A stretch of 64,000 nucleotides of DNA from Massilia eburnea (lineage in GTDB: Bacteria; Pseudomonadota; Gammaproteobacteria; Burkholderiales; Burkholderiaceae_D), in the NCBI RefSeq assembly GCF_009720745.1, contig NZ_WNKX01000003.1, positions 1 through 64,000 of the forward strand, given 5' to 3'. Under the pieces are notes generated by a model that was not told where the DNA came from, did not search any database, and worked only from the letters and a program-made list of their open reading frames with translations. Below are positions 1 to 7,982 of this stretch, piece by piece; positions within the stretch are counted from its first letter, which is position 1, and the number at the start of each line of letters is the position of its first letter. Made by a program: the position numbers and the translations under genes.

Positions 1-940
1 GGCGCGCGCCGCGCCAGCCGAGCACGGCCAGCAGCAGCGCCAGGGCCAGGCCCCACAGCGCCAGCGAGGTCTGCAGGCGCCGCACCGGCGCCATGGCGGC
101 GCTTGCATCCTGGCGCACCAGCACCATCCAGCCCAGGCCGGGATAAGCTTCGTAGCCGCGCGTGCGCGCATAGCCGACCAGGTAGTCATGGCCGTCGGGC
201 CAGTGCTCTTCGCCGTAGCCGGCCGGCTGCAGGCGCGCCTGGGCCAGGCTGGCGCCGGGCAAGGTCTGCTCCAGCAGGTCCTCCGGCCCTGCCAGCACCT
301 TGCCCTCGCGCGCGACCAGCAAGGCATCGGCCGGCAGCAGCTGGTGCGCCCAGTTCCAGTGCAGTTCGGCGCCCAGCACGCCGGCCGGGCGGCCCGCGCT
401 GTCAAAGTAGGGAAACGCCAGGTCGAGCACGCGCAGCGGGCGGCTGCCGTGGGCCGGCAGCAGTTGCGCCAGCTGGGCGTCGGCGTGTACGTCGTGCACA
501 TACACACCCTTGGCCGCCTCGCCCATCCAGGGCCGCTGCGCCAGGTTGGCGCCTTCCAGCACATGGCCGGTCGCGGCCTGGACCGTGCCGGCGGCATCGG
601 CCAGGCCGATCCAGGCATACAGGGGATAGGTGCGCTGCAGCTCTTCCAGCAGCTGGCGCCGCGCAGTGGCGCCGTCGAGCTGGGCGGCGCGGCGCGCCAG
701 CAGCTGCACTTCGCGATAGCGTTCGAACATGGCTGCGTCGAGCTGGTCGGCATGGTCGCTGGCGCGCTGCGCCAGGCTCTGCCCCAGGCTGGCTTTGAGC
801 TCGGCAGCCGTACGCCAGCCCAGGCCCCACACCGCCAGCGCTGTCAGCAGCAGCACGGCGGCGGCCAGCGCCGCGGCCAGCATGGCGCCCAGGCCGAAGC
901 GGTCGCGCAGGGGGCGTGCGGGCAAGACTTCCTCAGGCAT
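1..940 (-). CDS. Membrane sensor protein, N-terminal part (truncated by window edge)
   Basis: An open frame runs from an ATG at 938-940 to the window start (313 residues, no stop). It begins with a short cytoplasmic tail and a hydrophobic helix (about residues 17-43, rich in Ala/Leu), then about 230 residues of extracytoplasmic domain, then a second hydrophobic helix close to the edge. The layout and phrases such as DLAFPYFDSAGRPAGVLGAE look like a periplasmic double-Cache sensor domain. Proteins of this build continue into HAMP plus GGDEF, methyl-acceptor or kinase modules, but the output module lies outside the window, so ligand and output are unknown. The Cache assignment is by eye. Confidence 0.6.
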   Translation of the reverse strand, partial: MPEEVLPARPLRDRFGLGAMLAAALAAAVLLLTALAVWGLGWRTAAELKASLGQSLAQRASDHADQLDAAMFERYREVQLLARRAAQLDGATARRQLLEELQRTYPLYAWIGLADAAGTVQAATGHVLEGANLAQRPWMGEAAKGVYVHDVHADAQLAQLLPAHGSRPLRVLDLAFPYFDSAGRPAGVLGAELHWNWAHQLLPADALLVAREGKVLAGPEDLLEQTLPGASLAQARLQPAGYGEEHWPDGHDYLVGYARTRGYEAYPGLGWMVLVRQDASAAMAPVRRLQTSLALWGLALALLLAVLGWRGAR

Positions 941-1020
941 GGCGGCTCCGCTATTCCGATGCCCAGAGTATAACCGACTCGCCCTCGGAAAGTTGCCTGA
1001 AAGTCTTGCCTGCGACTTAA

Positions 1021-1048
1021 TTAATGCACTTTACTTAATGCACCTTAC
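1021..1048. repeat. Tandem 14-bp direct repeat at the 3' end of the small charged gene
   Basis: Two adjacent copies of a 14-mer, TTAATGCACTTTAC at 1021-1034 and TTAATGCACCTTAC at 1035-1048, differ at one base. The second copy holds the stop codon and last codons of the minus-strand 60-aa gene, so the first copy looks like a local duplication just past the stop. Confidence 0.8.
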
Positions 1049-1217
1049 GTCCGCTGCGCGCCTTCTGCGCCTTGGTTTCGCCGTGCTCGCGGCGCTGCTT
1101 GTTGACGATGCGCGCCGCGACTTCCTCTTCGCGGCCGGGATAGCGGTGCTCCTGCTTGAAATCCTGCTTGAGTTCCTTGTATTCGCGCTCGCGTTTCTGG
1201 CTGGCTCCTCGTGGCAT
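1035..1217 (-). CDS. Small charged protein of the 'plasmid stabilization protein'-like family
   Basis: A 60-residue protein, very rich in Lys, Arg and Glu and without a hydrophobic stretch, so probably cytoplasmic and possibly nucleic-acid binding. The core (REEEVAARIVNKQRREHGET) resembles short proteins commonly annotated as plasmid stabilization proteins in proteobacteria; that label is historical and no activity is established as far as I know. The start is supported by a GAGGAG ribosome-binding site about 6 nt upstream of the ATG. No partner toxin or antitoxin lies beside it. Its stop codon lies inside a tandem 14-bp repeat. Confidence 0.7.
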   Translation of the reverse strand: MPRGASQKREREYKELKQDFKQEHRYPGREEEVAARIVNKQRREHGETKAQKARSGRKVH

Positions 1218-1354
1218 GATGGCCTCCTCGTGTGGCGTCCTGCCATCATGCTAGCGAAAGTGGGACGGACACAGCGCACCGCACTTTCACTACTTGATCG
1301 ACATGCAACGCAATTGCCAAGACAATCACGCCATCACAACCATGGAGAATTCGC

Positions 1355-2692
1355 ATGCCGGACCACCACGCCAAGGCCCATCAACTGTTCATCCCCATCC
1401 TGTGGCTGCTGCTGCTGATGGCCTTCGGCCTGGCGCCCTGGTACGGCACCTGGAAGCCGGCCCTGCTGGCCGGCTTGCCGGCCGCGCTCATCCCCACCCT
1501 GCTTGCCTGGCGATCGCCGCAGGCCCTGGCCAGCCGCATGGCCGTGGCCCTGGCCTGCATGGCCTTCTGCGCCCTGCACATCCACCAGGCGATGGGCATG
1601 ATCGAACTGCATTTCGGCATTTTCGTGCTGCTGGCCCTGCTGGTGGTCTACCAGGACTGGCGCATCATTATCGGCGCGGCCGCTTTCGTCGCCGTCCACC
1701 ACCTGCTGTTCAACTTCCTGCAACAGGCCGGCTTCGGCACCGTCTGCCTGCATACGCCGTCGCTGCCGGTCATCATCGTGCACGCGCTGTACGTGGTCGT
1801 CGAAACTGGCGCGCTCTGCCACTTCGCCATCAGCTTCGCCCGCCAGCGTGCGCAGAGCGAGGCCGACCGCACCAGCCTGCAGGCCAGCTTCGACCGCATG
1901 CACAACACGGTGACGCAAGCCCACGTCGGCATCGATGCCATCAGCGCAGCGGCGCACGCCATCGCCAGCGGCAACCGGGACCTGTCAGGCCGCACCGAGC
2001 AGCAGGCCGCCGAACTGCTGCGCACCGTGGCGACCGTCGAGCAGCTGGCGCAGACGGTGCGCCAGAACGCCGACGATGCCTGCGCCGCCAGCGAGCTGGT
2101 GACGGCCGCCTCCCAGGTGGCCGTGCAGGGCGGCGCCATGGTGGCCCAGGTGGTCGCCACCATGGGCGCCATCCACGACAGCGCGCGCCGCATCCACGAC
2201 ATCATCGGCGTCATCGACAGCATCGCCTTCCAGACCAATATCCTGGCCCTGAATGCGGCGGTGGAAGCGGCGCGCGCCGGCGAGCAGGGGCGCGGCTTTG
2301 CGGTGGTGGCCAGCGAGGTGCGCAGCCTGGCCCAGCGCAGCGCCGCCGCCAGCCAGGAAATCCGCCAGCTGATCGGCGACTCGGTGCACAGGGCGCAGGA
2401 AGGCAACCAGCTGGCCGGCGCCACCGGCCAGGTGATGGACAAGCTGGTGGGCTCGGTGCAGCAGGTGGCAGGCTTGATGCAGGCCATCACGGCCGCCAGC
2501 CGCGCGCAGACGGCCGGCATCGAGCAGGTGACCGCCGCCGTCAGCGGAATGGACCAGGTTACGCAGCAGAACGCCGCCCTGGTGCAGCAGGCGGCCAGTG
2601 CCTCGGCCAGCATGCTGGAACATGCGCGCCGCCTGGCCCGGCTCATGGGGGCTCAGGGCGCGGCCGGCCAGCGTGCGCTGGCCTTGCGTTAA
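1355..2692 (+). CDS. Methyl-accepting chemotaxis protein with six-TM sensor and no periplasmic domain
   Basis: A 445-residue chemoreceptor. Residues 11-160 form about six membrane helices (near 11-27, 33-50, 61-78, 83-99, 103-120, 138-158) with only short loops, so the signal must be sensed in or near the membrane. Several histidines sit in or next to helices (H75, H77, H86, H115-H116, H143). No clear HAMP domain follows. The cytoplasmic part is a methyl-accepting coiled coil whose hairpin tip reads [20 protein letters not shown], the highly conserved CheA/CheW contact region. The C-terminus lacks a CheR-binding pentapeptide. GGAG precedes the ATG. It is convergent with the phc-like operon, 4 bases between the stops. 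Confidence 0.92.
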   Translation: MPDHHAKAHQLFIPILWLLLLMAFGLAPWYGTWKPALLAGLPAALIPTLLAWRSPQALASRMAVALACMAFCALHIHQAMGMIELHFGIFVLLALLVVYQDWRIIIGAAAFVAVHHLLFNFLQQAGFGTVCLHTPSLPVIIVHALYVVVETGALCHFAISFARQRAQSEADRTSLQASFDRMHNTVTQAHVGIDAISAAAHAIASGNRDLSGRTEQQAAELLRTVATVEQLAQTVRQNADDACAASELVTAASQVAVQGGAMVAQVVATMGAIHDSARRIHDIIGVIDSIAFQTNILALNAAVEAARAGEQGRGFAVVASEVRSLAQRSAAASQEIRQLIGDSVHRAQEGNQLAGATGQVMDKLVGSVQQVAGLMQAITAASRAQTAGIEQVTAAVSGMDQVTQQNAALVQQAASASASMLEHARRLARLMGAQGAAGQRALALR

Positions 2693-2696
2693 TGCT

Positions 2697-3686
2697 CTAG
2701 AACTGTTCGACCCAGGCCGCCAGCTGCGAAGGCGTCAGCGCCGCGTCGGCCTGCACCAGGCGGCATTCCACGCCTTGCGCGCCGCCGGCCATCTGCAGGG
2801 CGGCGCCGCGCTTGCCCAGCCACAGCAGGCAGGCCAGCCAGAACGCGTGCTGCGACGACACCGGCGCGCTGGTCGGCGTTTCCAGGAATTCGGTCAGCTG
2901 CGAAGCCTGCAGGAACAGGGCTTGCTCCGCGTCGAGCGCGCGGAAGGTGTGGCCGAAGGTTTCGGCCAGCAGCGCGAACACATGCGCCGCCTCGGCATCC
3001 GGATAGCGCGCTTCCAGGTCTTGCAGGTGGTCGCGCACGGCGCAGCCGAAAGCGGCGCTGCGGAAGGCTTCCGAGCTGATCAGGTCGGAATGGTCCAGCA
3101 TCAGCCAGTCCGGCTCGGGCGGCGTCATGCCGGCGCTGAGGGCGCCGGCCAGGTAGCTTTCCACCGGCACGAAAGACGGGCCGGAGGACAGGCTGGCCGC
3201 CAGCGTGTACAGGGTGCCGACGCGGCTGGCCACGGCCTGCTTCTGGCGCACCAGCAGCTTTTCGCGCAGCAGCTGCGAATGCTCCTTCTGCAGCTTGGCC
3301 AGGGCCAGCGCCTGCTTCAGTTCCATGCGCAGGGCCGCGATATCCCACGGCTTCTGGATGTAGCGGTGGATCTGGCCCTGGTTGACCGCGTCGACCGTGT
3401 GTTCCAGTTCCGAATAGGCAGTGGTCAGGATGCGCACGATGTGCGGATAACGGTCCCACGCATAGAACAGCAGTTCATTGCCGTAAGCGCCGGGCATGCG
3501 CTGGTCGGACACCAGCACGGCGATGTCGTCGGCATGCTCGTCGAGCATGCGCTTGCCCTCTTCCACCGACTCGGCCACATACACGGGCGCCAGCGAACCC
3601 AAGGCGCGCTGGAAGTATTTGAGGGCGGTCGCTTCGTCGTCGACGTACAGGATCGCCGGCGCTTGTTTAGTCGGTTGTTCGGTCAT
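2697..3686 (-). CDS. phcQ: Response regulator with unidentified C-terminal domain, PhcQ-like
   Basis: A 329-residue protein and the last gene of a four-gene operon. Residues 10-125 are a receiver domain: DD at 16-17, phospho-acceptor D61 in VLVSDQRMPG, the conserved T/S in LTTAYSE, and K112 in the IQKPWD motif typical of RpfG-type receivers. A predicted coiled coil follows (about 119-140), then about 185 residues with no HTH, GGDEF, EAL or HD-GYP motif that I recognise. The start is taken at the ATG overlapping the stop of the preceding gene (ATGA, 3683-3686); an in-frame ATG 51 nt upstream would lie inside that gene. The symbol rests on operon order matching Ralstonia phcBSRQ, where PhcQ is a response regulator acting on the PhcA circuit. 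Confidence 0.75.
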   Translation of the reverse strand: MTEQPTKQAPAILYVDDEATALKYFQRALGSLAPVYVAESVEEGKRMLDEHADDIAVLVSDQRMPGAYGNELLFYAWDRYPHIVRILTTAYSELEHTVDAVNQGQIHRYIQKPWDIAALRMELKQALALAKLQKEHSQLLREKLLVRQKQAVASRVGTLYTLAASLSSGPSFVPVESYLAGALSAGMTPPEPDWLMLDHSDLISSEAFRSAAFGCAVRDHLQDLEARYPDAEAAHVFALLAETFGHTFRALDAEQALFLQASQLTEFLETPTSAPVSSQHAFWLACLLWLGKRGAALQMAGGAQGVECRLVQADAALTPSQLAAWVEQF

Positions 3687-4804
3687 GCTGGTTCCTTCTC
3701 TAAATCCGGGAAATTCATGGTGACGGTGGTGGAGCAACCCTGTTCCGACTGCACCCGCAGGTGGCCGCCGAACGATTGCATCACGCGGTTGCAGAAGATC
3801 AGGCCCCAGCCGCTGCCGCCTTCGGCGCCGTGCATGGACACCGGGTCCAGCAGCAGTCGGTTGAGCAGCGCCGGCGCGATGCCCGGGCCGTTGTCTTCCA
3901 CGATGATGAAGGGGCGCTGGTCCACGCCCACAGTGATCCTGATGCGCGGATCGGGATGCTGCTGCAGTGCGCGCAGCGCATTACTGAGCAAGGACGACAG
4001 CACCAGCGCCACGCAGTTGGGCGAGGCGCGCACGGTGAAGTCGTTGAGCACGTCGACTTCGACGATCTGGCGCTGGCCCACGGCCAGCGGGTACACGCCC
4101 AGCAGCGCGCTGACCATCTGCTGCGCGCTGCCGCTGCCCAGGCGCGCCGCCGCCGGCACCACGCTGGCGCGCTTGACCGACTCCACGAAGGAGGACAGCA
4201 CCGACAGGCAGTAGCGCGCGTTGTCGTTCATGTGCGCCGCGGCGTTGCCGATGTCGGCCTTGAGCGGCAGGCCGTTGTCGGCCCCCTGGCCATTGACGCG
4301 GCGCTGGATATTGCGCGCGAAATTGGCGATGGTGGCCAGCGGGGTATTCAGTTCGTGCGCCAGGAAGGCCACGGTTTCCTCGATGGCCAGCAGGCTTTGG
4401 CGGCGCATGGCGCGCTCGCGCGCGTTTTCGCTGGCCAGGCGCAGCGCATGGCGCACGGTATTGGTGTCGAGCGGCTTTTCCAGGATGCGGAAGATGTCGC
4501 CGCCGTTGATGGTCTCCAGCAGCACTTGCTTGTCGGCGTAAGCCGTGACCAGGATGCGCACCAGGTGCGGGTAGTCGCGCTCGACCTGCGCCAGCAGCTC
4601 GCCGCCGACCCGGCCCGGCATGCGGTAGTCGGTCACCAGCACGTCCACTTCATTATCGGGCCGGGCCAGGATTTCCAGCGCCTCGTCCACGCCGGGCGCG
4701 GTCAGCACGGTGAAGTCGCCCTCCACGGCGCGCGCGAAGTATTTGCGCGCCAGTTCCTCGTCGTCGACGTAGAGCACGGTGGTTGGCTGGGCAGGCTGGT
4801 TCAT
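3683..4804 (-). CDS. phcR: Hybrid response regulator-histidine kinase, PhcR-like
   Basis: A 373-residue soluble protein with the unusual order receiver then kinase. Residues 8-125 form the receiver (DDE at 14-16, acceptor D59 in VLVTDYRMPG, K110 in ILEKPLD). Residues 140-210 hold a HisKA-type dimerisation helix with phospho-acceptor H150 in AFLAHELNTPL. A HATPase domain follows, with the N-box LSSLLSNALRAL, G1-box VEDNGPGI and a GGSGWGL G2-box. A kinase fused behind a receiver is the published hallmark of PhcR in Ralstonia. It overlaps both neighbours by 4 nt (ATGA), so translation is probably coupled. I infer phosphate flow from the membrane kinase to this protein and PhcQ. Confidence 0.78.
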   Translation of the reverse strand: MNQPAQPTTVLYVDDEELARKYFARAVEGDFTVLTAPGVDEALEILARPDNEVDVLVTDYRMPGRVGGELLAQVERDYPHLVRILVTAYADKQVLLETINGGDIFRILEKPLDTNTVRHALRLASENARERAMRRQSLLAIEETVAFLAHELNTPLATIANFARNIQRRVNGQGADNGLPLKADIGNAAAHMNDNARYCLSVLSSFVESVKRASVVPAAARLGSGSAQQMVSALLGVYPLAVGQRQIVEVDVLNDFTVRASPNCVALVLSSLLSNALRALQQHPDPRIRITVGVDQRPFIIVEDNGPGIAPALLNRLLLDPVSMHGAEGGSGWGLIFCNRVMQSFGGHLRVQSEQGCSTTVTMNFPDLEKEPA

Positions 4805-6174
4805 TTCTCGCCTCCCGTCACACGCGGCAGATCGAAGGTGAATTTGGTCCATTCGCCGGGCGTGCTTTCGGCCGCCAGCACGCCGCCGTGGCGCTGGATC
4901 ACGCTGTAGCAGATCGACAGCCCCAGTCCCAGGCCCTGCCCGACTTCGCGCGTGGTGAAGAAGGGCTCGAACACGCGGCCGATATTTTCCGGCGTGATGC
5001 CGGGCCCGTTGTCGCGCACCGTGACCTTCAGGCGCTCGCCGCGCGACTCGGCATAGATATCGATGCTCGGCTCGCGGGTGGCGCCCTTGCGCATCGCCAG
5101 CGCCGCGTTGCTGAGCAGGTTGATCAGCACGCCGATGATGGCCGCCTCGTCGCCGCGCACCAGGGTGTCCGGCTGCAGGTGGCGGTTGACCTTGATCCCC
5201 TTGATCTCGTGGCCCACCAGGCGCACCGACGATTCGAGCGCGCGCTCGAACAGGAATTGCGCGCTTTCGTGGTCGGTGCCGGACTTGCGGTAGGCGAAGG
5301 TCTTCAGGTCCGACACGATGTACTGCACGCGCTGCATGCCGGACTTGGCGTCGGTCAGGCATTCGTGCAGCACCTCGTTGGACTTGGCCGCCGGTTCTTC
5401 CATCGCGATGTCGATCGCCATCATGCAGAAGTTGACCGGGTTGTTCACCTCGTGCAGCAGGCCGGCGGCCAGGGTGCCCAGCGCCGCCATTTTTTCCTGC
5501 TGCAGCATCTGGCCCTTGATCTCGGCCAGGCTGCGGTTGTTTTCTTCCAGCTGGGCGTTCTTGTCGGCCAGCTCCGCCTTCAGCTGGAACAGGTTGAAGC
5601 GCGCCTGCTCGTTGAAATAGGTGCACACCGCGCTGGCGATGGCGCTGAAGGCGAGCAGCAGCGAGTTCACGGCAAAGGCGCCGCCGCCCGGCGCATGGCC
5701 GTCGTGCACCCAGCACGCCGCCGCGTACAACAGATAGGTCAGCAGGCCCAGGGTCAGGTTTTGCCACATGCGGAAGGCAAAAGCGATGGCCGAGGCGAAC
5801 ACGCCCAGGTTCAGGCCGGCGTAATAGATGGAGGAAGCGCCTTCGGTGACGGCGATCATCCAGGCGATCATCACTTGCGGCAGCATCAGCCAGGTAAAGC
5901 TCATGGCTTCGACGTTGCGCGCGCCCCAGGGCGTGCGCATCAAGCCGATGATGGCGAGGATGCCCAGCGAGCACAGCACGCGCGCCAGCGTGAATTCCAG
6001 CAGATGGGCGGGGTACAGGCTGTAATCGAGCCCGATGCCGAGCAGCACCAGGGCGATGCCGGTCCAGGCGCCGCCGCGGCTGAAGCTCAGGCGGTAGCTG
6101 CGCAAGTCCGATTCATAAGCCCGGTGCAGGGAAAGGCTCATGAATTTTCCCAGGGCAGGTGCCGGTCCGGTCAT
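4801..6174 (-). CDS. phcS: Six-TM sensor histidine kinase, PhcS-like
   Basis: A 457-residue membrane kinase. Residues 35-190 form about six hydrophobic helices with very short loops, suited to a hydrophobic ligand in the membrane. A coiled coil (about 193-228) leads to the kinase core: H241 in GLLHEVNNPVNF, N-box LINLLSNAALAM, G1-box VRDNGPGI, F-box FEPFFTT and G2-box GQGLGLGLS. In Ralstonia, PhcS senses the methyl ester made by PhcB; here the methyltransferase is encoded just upstream with a 4-nt ATGA overlap. I chose the start at 6174 because it gives this overlap; an ATG at 6141 has a somewhat better ribosome-binding site (GGGA) and would shorten the protein by 11 residues. Confidence 0.8.
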   Translation of the reverse strand: MTGPAPALGKFMSLSLHRAYESDLRSYRLSFSRGGAWTGIALVLLGIGLDYSLYPAHLLEFTLARVLCSLGILAIIGLMRTPWGARNVEAMSFTWLMLPQVMIAWMIAVTEGASSIYYAGLNLGVFASAIAFAFRMWQNLTLGLLTYLLYAAACWVHDGHAPGGGAFAVNSLLLAFSAIASAVCTYFNEQARFNLFQLKAELADKNAQLEENNRSLAEIKGQMLQQEKMAALGTLAAGLLHEVNNPVNFCMMAIDIAMEEPAAKSNEVLHECLTDAKSGMQRVQYIVSDLKTFAYRKSGTDHESAQFLFERALESSVRLVGHEIKGIKVNRHLQPDTLVRGDEAAIIGVLINLLSNAALAMRKGATREPSIDIYAESRGERLKVTVRDNGPGITPENIGRVFEPFFTTREVGQGLGLGLSICYSVIQRHGGVLAAESTPGEWTKFTFDLPRVTGGEK

Positions 6175-7559
6175 GGCAGCGACGCTTCGGCAAAGACATT
6201 GACGCCGGTCGCATCGACATAGGTGGTCCGCGCGCGCGACTGGGGCGGCAGCAGCTGCTCCATTTTCGCTTCGTCGCGGTAGATCAGGTACCACTCCAGC
6301 AAGTGTTCCATGCCGGGACGTTCCGGGTTGCTGGAATGGACATTGGTCACCAGCAGCCGGCCGCCGCTCTTCATGCAGGAGGCGAAGTAGCTCAGCAGGC
6401 GGCTGCACACCTTGTCCGACAGGTAGTCGAACAGGCCGGCGCAGTACACCACGTCGAAATCGGCGCCCACCTGCGGGCCGTCGACGCGGCGCTTCAGCAG
6501 GTTGTGCACCGAATCCTGCACGAAGCGGATGTCGGGCTGGCGCGCCAGCCCGGCGCTGATGGCGGCCAGTTCGCCGCGGGTCCAGGCCAGCGTCTCTTCG
6601 CTGAAGTCGACCAGTTCGAACGAGAGCCAGTGCGGCTCGTCGTACTCGCGCAGGAAGCGCTGGATTTCCTGGGCCGGGCCGCAGCCCACGTTCAGCACGC
6701 GGAACGGACGTCCCGTGCGGCGCGCGGCGTCGGCGTGGCGCTTCAGGAAGTCGACCAGGATATCGATACGGTTGCGGTGCGCCACCGCCACCGCCGTCTG
6801 CAGGAAGGCGGCGTTGACGATCTGGAAGTAGGTGCTCGGGCCCTGGCGCGCGTCGCCCAGGATCTGGTTCACCATCTGGTAGTCGCCGGCATAGCCCAGC
6901 GGCTTGCTGAAGGTGCGGAACACGAAAGGCGCGCGCAGGATCAAGGGATGCAGCGCGGCCTGGGCAAAAGCGCGGTGGGCGGCGGCGGCTTCCTGCTCGA
7001 CCATCGCCGCTTCGCGGTTCAAATCGTCGAAATAGCGGCGCACGCGCACGATCAGCGGCTGCGCCAGCTCGGCGAACACGTCGGCGCGCAGGCGGCCGCC
7101 CTCTTTCGGCAGCGAGTCGGACAGGTCGACCTGCTCCACCCAGCGCGCCACTTCGGCCAGATAGGCGCGCATTTCATTGACGGCAATCTGGTAGTCGCGG
7201 CGGATGCGGAAGCGTTCGTCCCAGTCCAGCACGAACTTGCTCGCTTCGCGTCCCACCGCCCCCGGCAGCAGCACCACTTCGCTCAGCTCGCGCCATTCGT
7301 CGATCAGGGTGACCGACACCACGGCCGTCAGGCCAGTGTTCACCATGCTGATCACCACTGCCTTGCCAATATAGGCGCTGGCCGTGCCCATGCGCACGGT
7401 CAGCTCGCTTAACACCTCGCTGACCTGCACGATGGAATACGGGTTATACACTTCCATCACCAGCGATTTGCGCTGGAGCGTCACGATGGTGCCGCGGACG
7501 GCTTCACCCTGCGTGTTGAGGAAACTGACGACCGGATCGATTTGCGCCTGTGAATACAC
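6171..7559 (-). CDS. phcB: SAM-dependent methyltransferase, PhcB-like (hydroxy fatty acid methyl ester signal synthase)
   Basis: A 462-residue protein and the first gene of the operon. Residues 1-110 form a beta-rich region that resembles a PilZ-like fold, residues 115-200 are mostly helical, and residues 285-420 are a class I methyltransferase domain with motif I VLNVGCGPAQE (288-298) and VVYCAGLFDYLSD later. In Ralstonia and Cupriavidus, PhcB methylates 3-hydroxy fatty acids to the quorum-sensing signal 3-OH PAME or 3-OH MAME, and the gene heads a phcBSRQ operon. Fold and order match here; the substrate chain length cannot be read from sequence. The 222-bp region upstream is AT-rich and should hold the operon promoter. 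Confidence 0.78.
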   Translation of the reverse strand: MYSQAQIDPVVSFLNTQGEAVRGTIVTLQRKSLVMEVYNPYSIVQVSEVLSELTVRMGTASAYIGKAVVISMVNTGLTAVVSVTLIDEWRELSEVVLLPGAVGREASKFVLDWDERFRIRRDYQIAVNEMRAYLAEVARWVEQVDLSDSLPKEGGRLRADVFAELAQPLIVRVRRYFDDLNREAAMVEQEAAAAHRAFAQAALHPLILRAPFVFRTFSKPLGYAGDYQMVNQILGDARQGPSTYFQIVNAAFLQTAVAVAHRNRIDILVDFLKRHADAARRTGRPFRVLNVGCGPAQEIQRFLREYDEPHWLSFELVDFSEETLAWTRGELAAISAGLARQPDIRFVQDSVHNLLKRRVDGPQVGADFDVVYCAGLFDYLSDKVCSRLLSYFASCMKSGGRLLVTNVHSSNPERPGMEHLLEWYLIYRDEAKMEQLLPPQSRARTTYVDATGVNVFAEASLP

Positions 7560-7781
7560 TGTTCGGAACTAATTGGTTGCCGTTAATTAAATCGAGTGTA
7601 CTCAGTTGTGAAGCAAATCGCAATGTTTCCCCTAAGAGAAAACGAAATTCGATAAAAGGGATTAATTGCGGTGGGGCCAAAGATTTTATTGGATTAACAA
7701 CAATTGTTACCGAAAGTACGCTGCCGCACAGACGCGACCATTGCCCGCTGCCACACTGCCAGCAAGGCTTGGGGGAATACG
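7560..7781. promoter_or_regulatory. Divergent AT-rich upstream region of the phc-like operon
   Basis: This 222-bp intergenic region is clearly more AT-rich than its surroundings and separates the minus-strand operon from a plus-strand small gene. It contains a perfect 10-bp palindrome AACAATTGTT at 7699-7708, inside the wider TAAC...GTTA at 7695-7709, and an interrupted GAGT-GT-ACTC at 7594-7603. It probably holds the operon promoter. I cannot assign a regulator. Confidence 0.45.
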
Positions 7782-7982
7782 ATGGAGCACACAGTGAAGC
7801 ATGCGGTTGATCAATTGGGCAAGCTGCCAGCGGCGGAAGCGGAACGCGCGGAATTTCATGCGCGCTTCGCCCGCAGTTTCAACGATCCGCGCTTTGACGG
7901 CTTGCGCGATGCCGTCGCTGCCCTGGAAGAACTGGCCTGGCGCCAGTACTGCGAGCAGCGCCAGGACCGGGGGCCGCATTAG
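7782..7982 (+). CDS. Small hypothetical protein
   Basis: A 66-residue, mostly helical, charged soluble protein with no signal peptide or family I recognise. The start is the ATG behind a strong GGGGGA ribosome-binding site, although the frame stays open about 78 nt further upstream. The composition (FHARFARSFNDPRFDGLRDA then an Ala/Leu-rich helix) suggests a short helical bundle. Its stop overlaps the stop of the convergent glycosyltransferase gene by 4 nt. It is divergent from the phc-like operon and could share its regulation; this is inference from position only. Confidence 0.6.
   Translation: MEHTVKHAVDQLGKLPAAEAERAEFHARFARSFNDPRFDGLRDAVAALEELAWRQYCEQRQDRGPH

Noticed and set aside
1256..1288. 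GAAAGTG...CACTTTC inverted repeat upstream of the chemoreceptor
   Set aside because: 7-bp arms with a 19-bp spacer are expected by chance too often to support a site.
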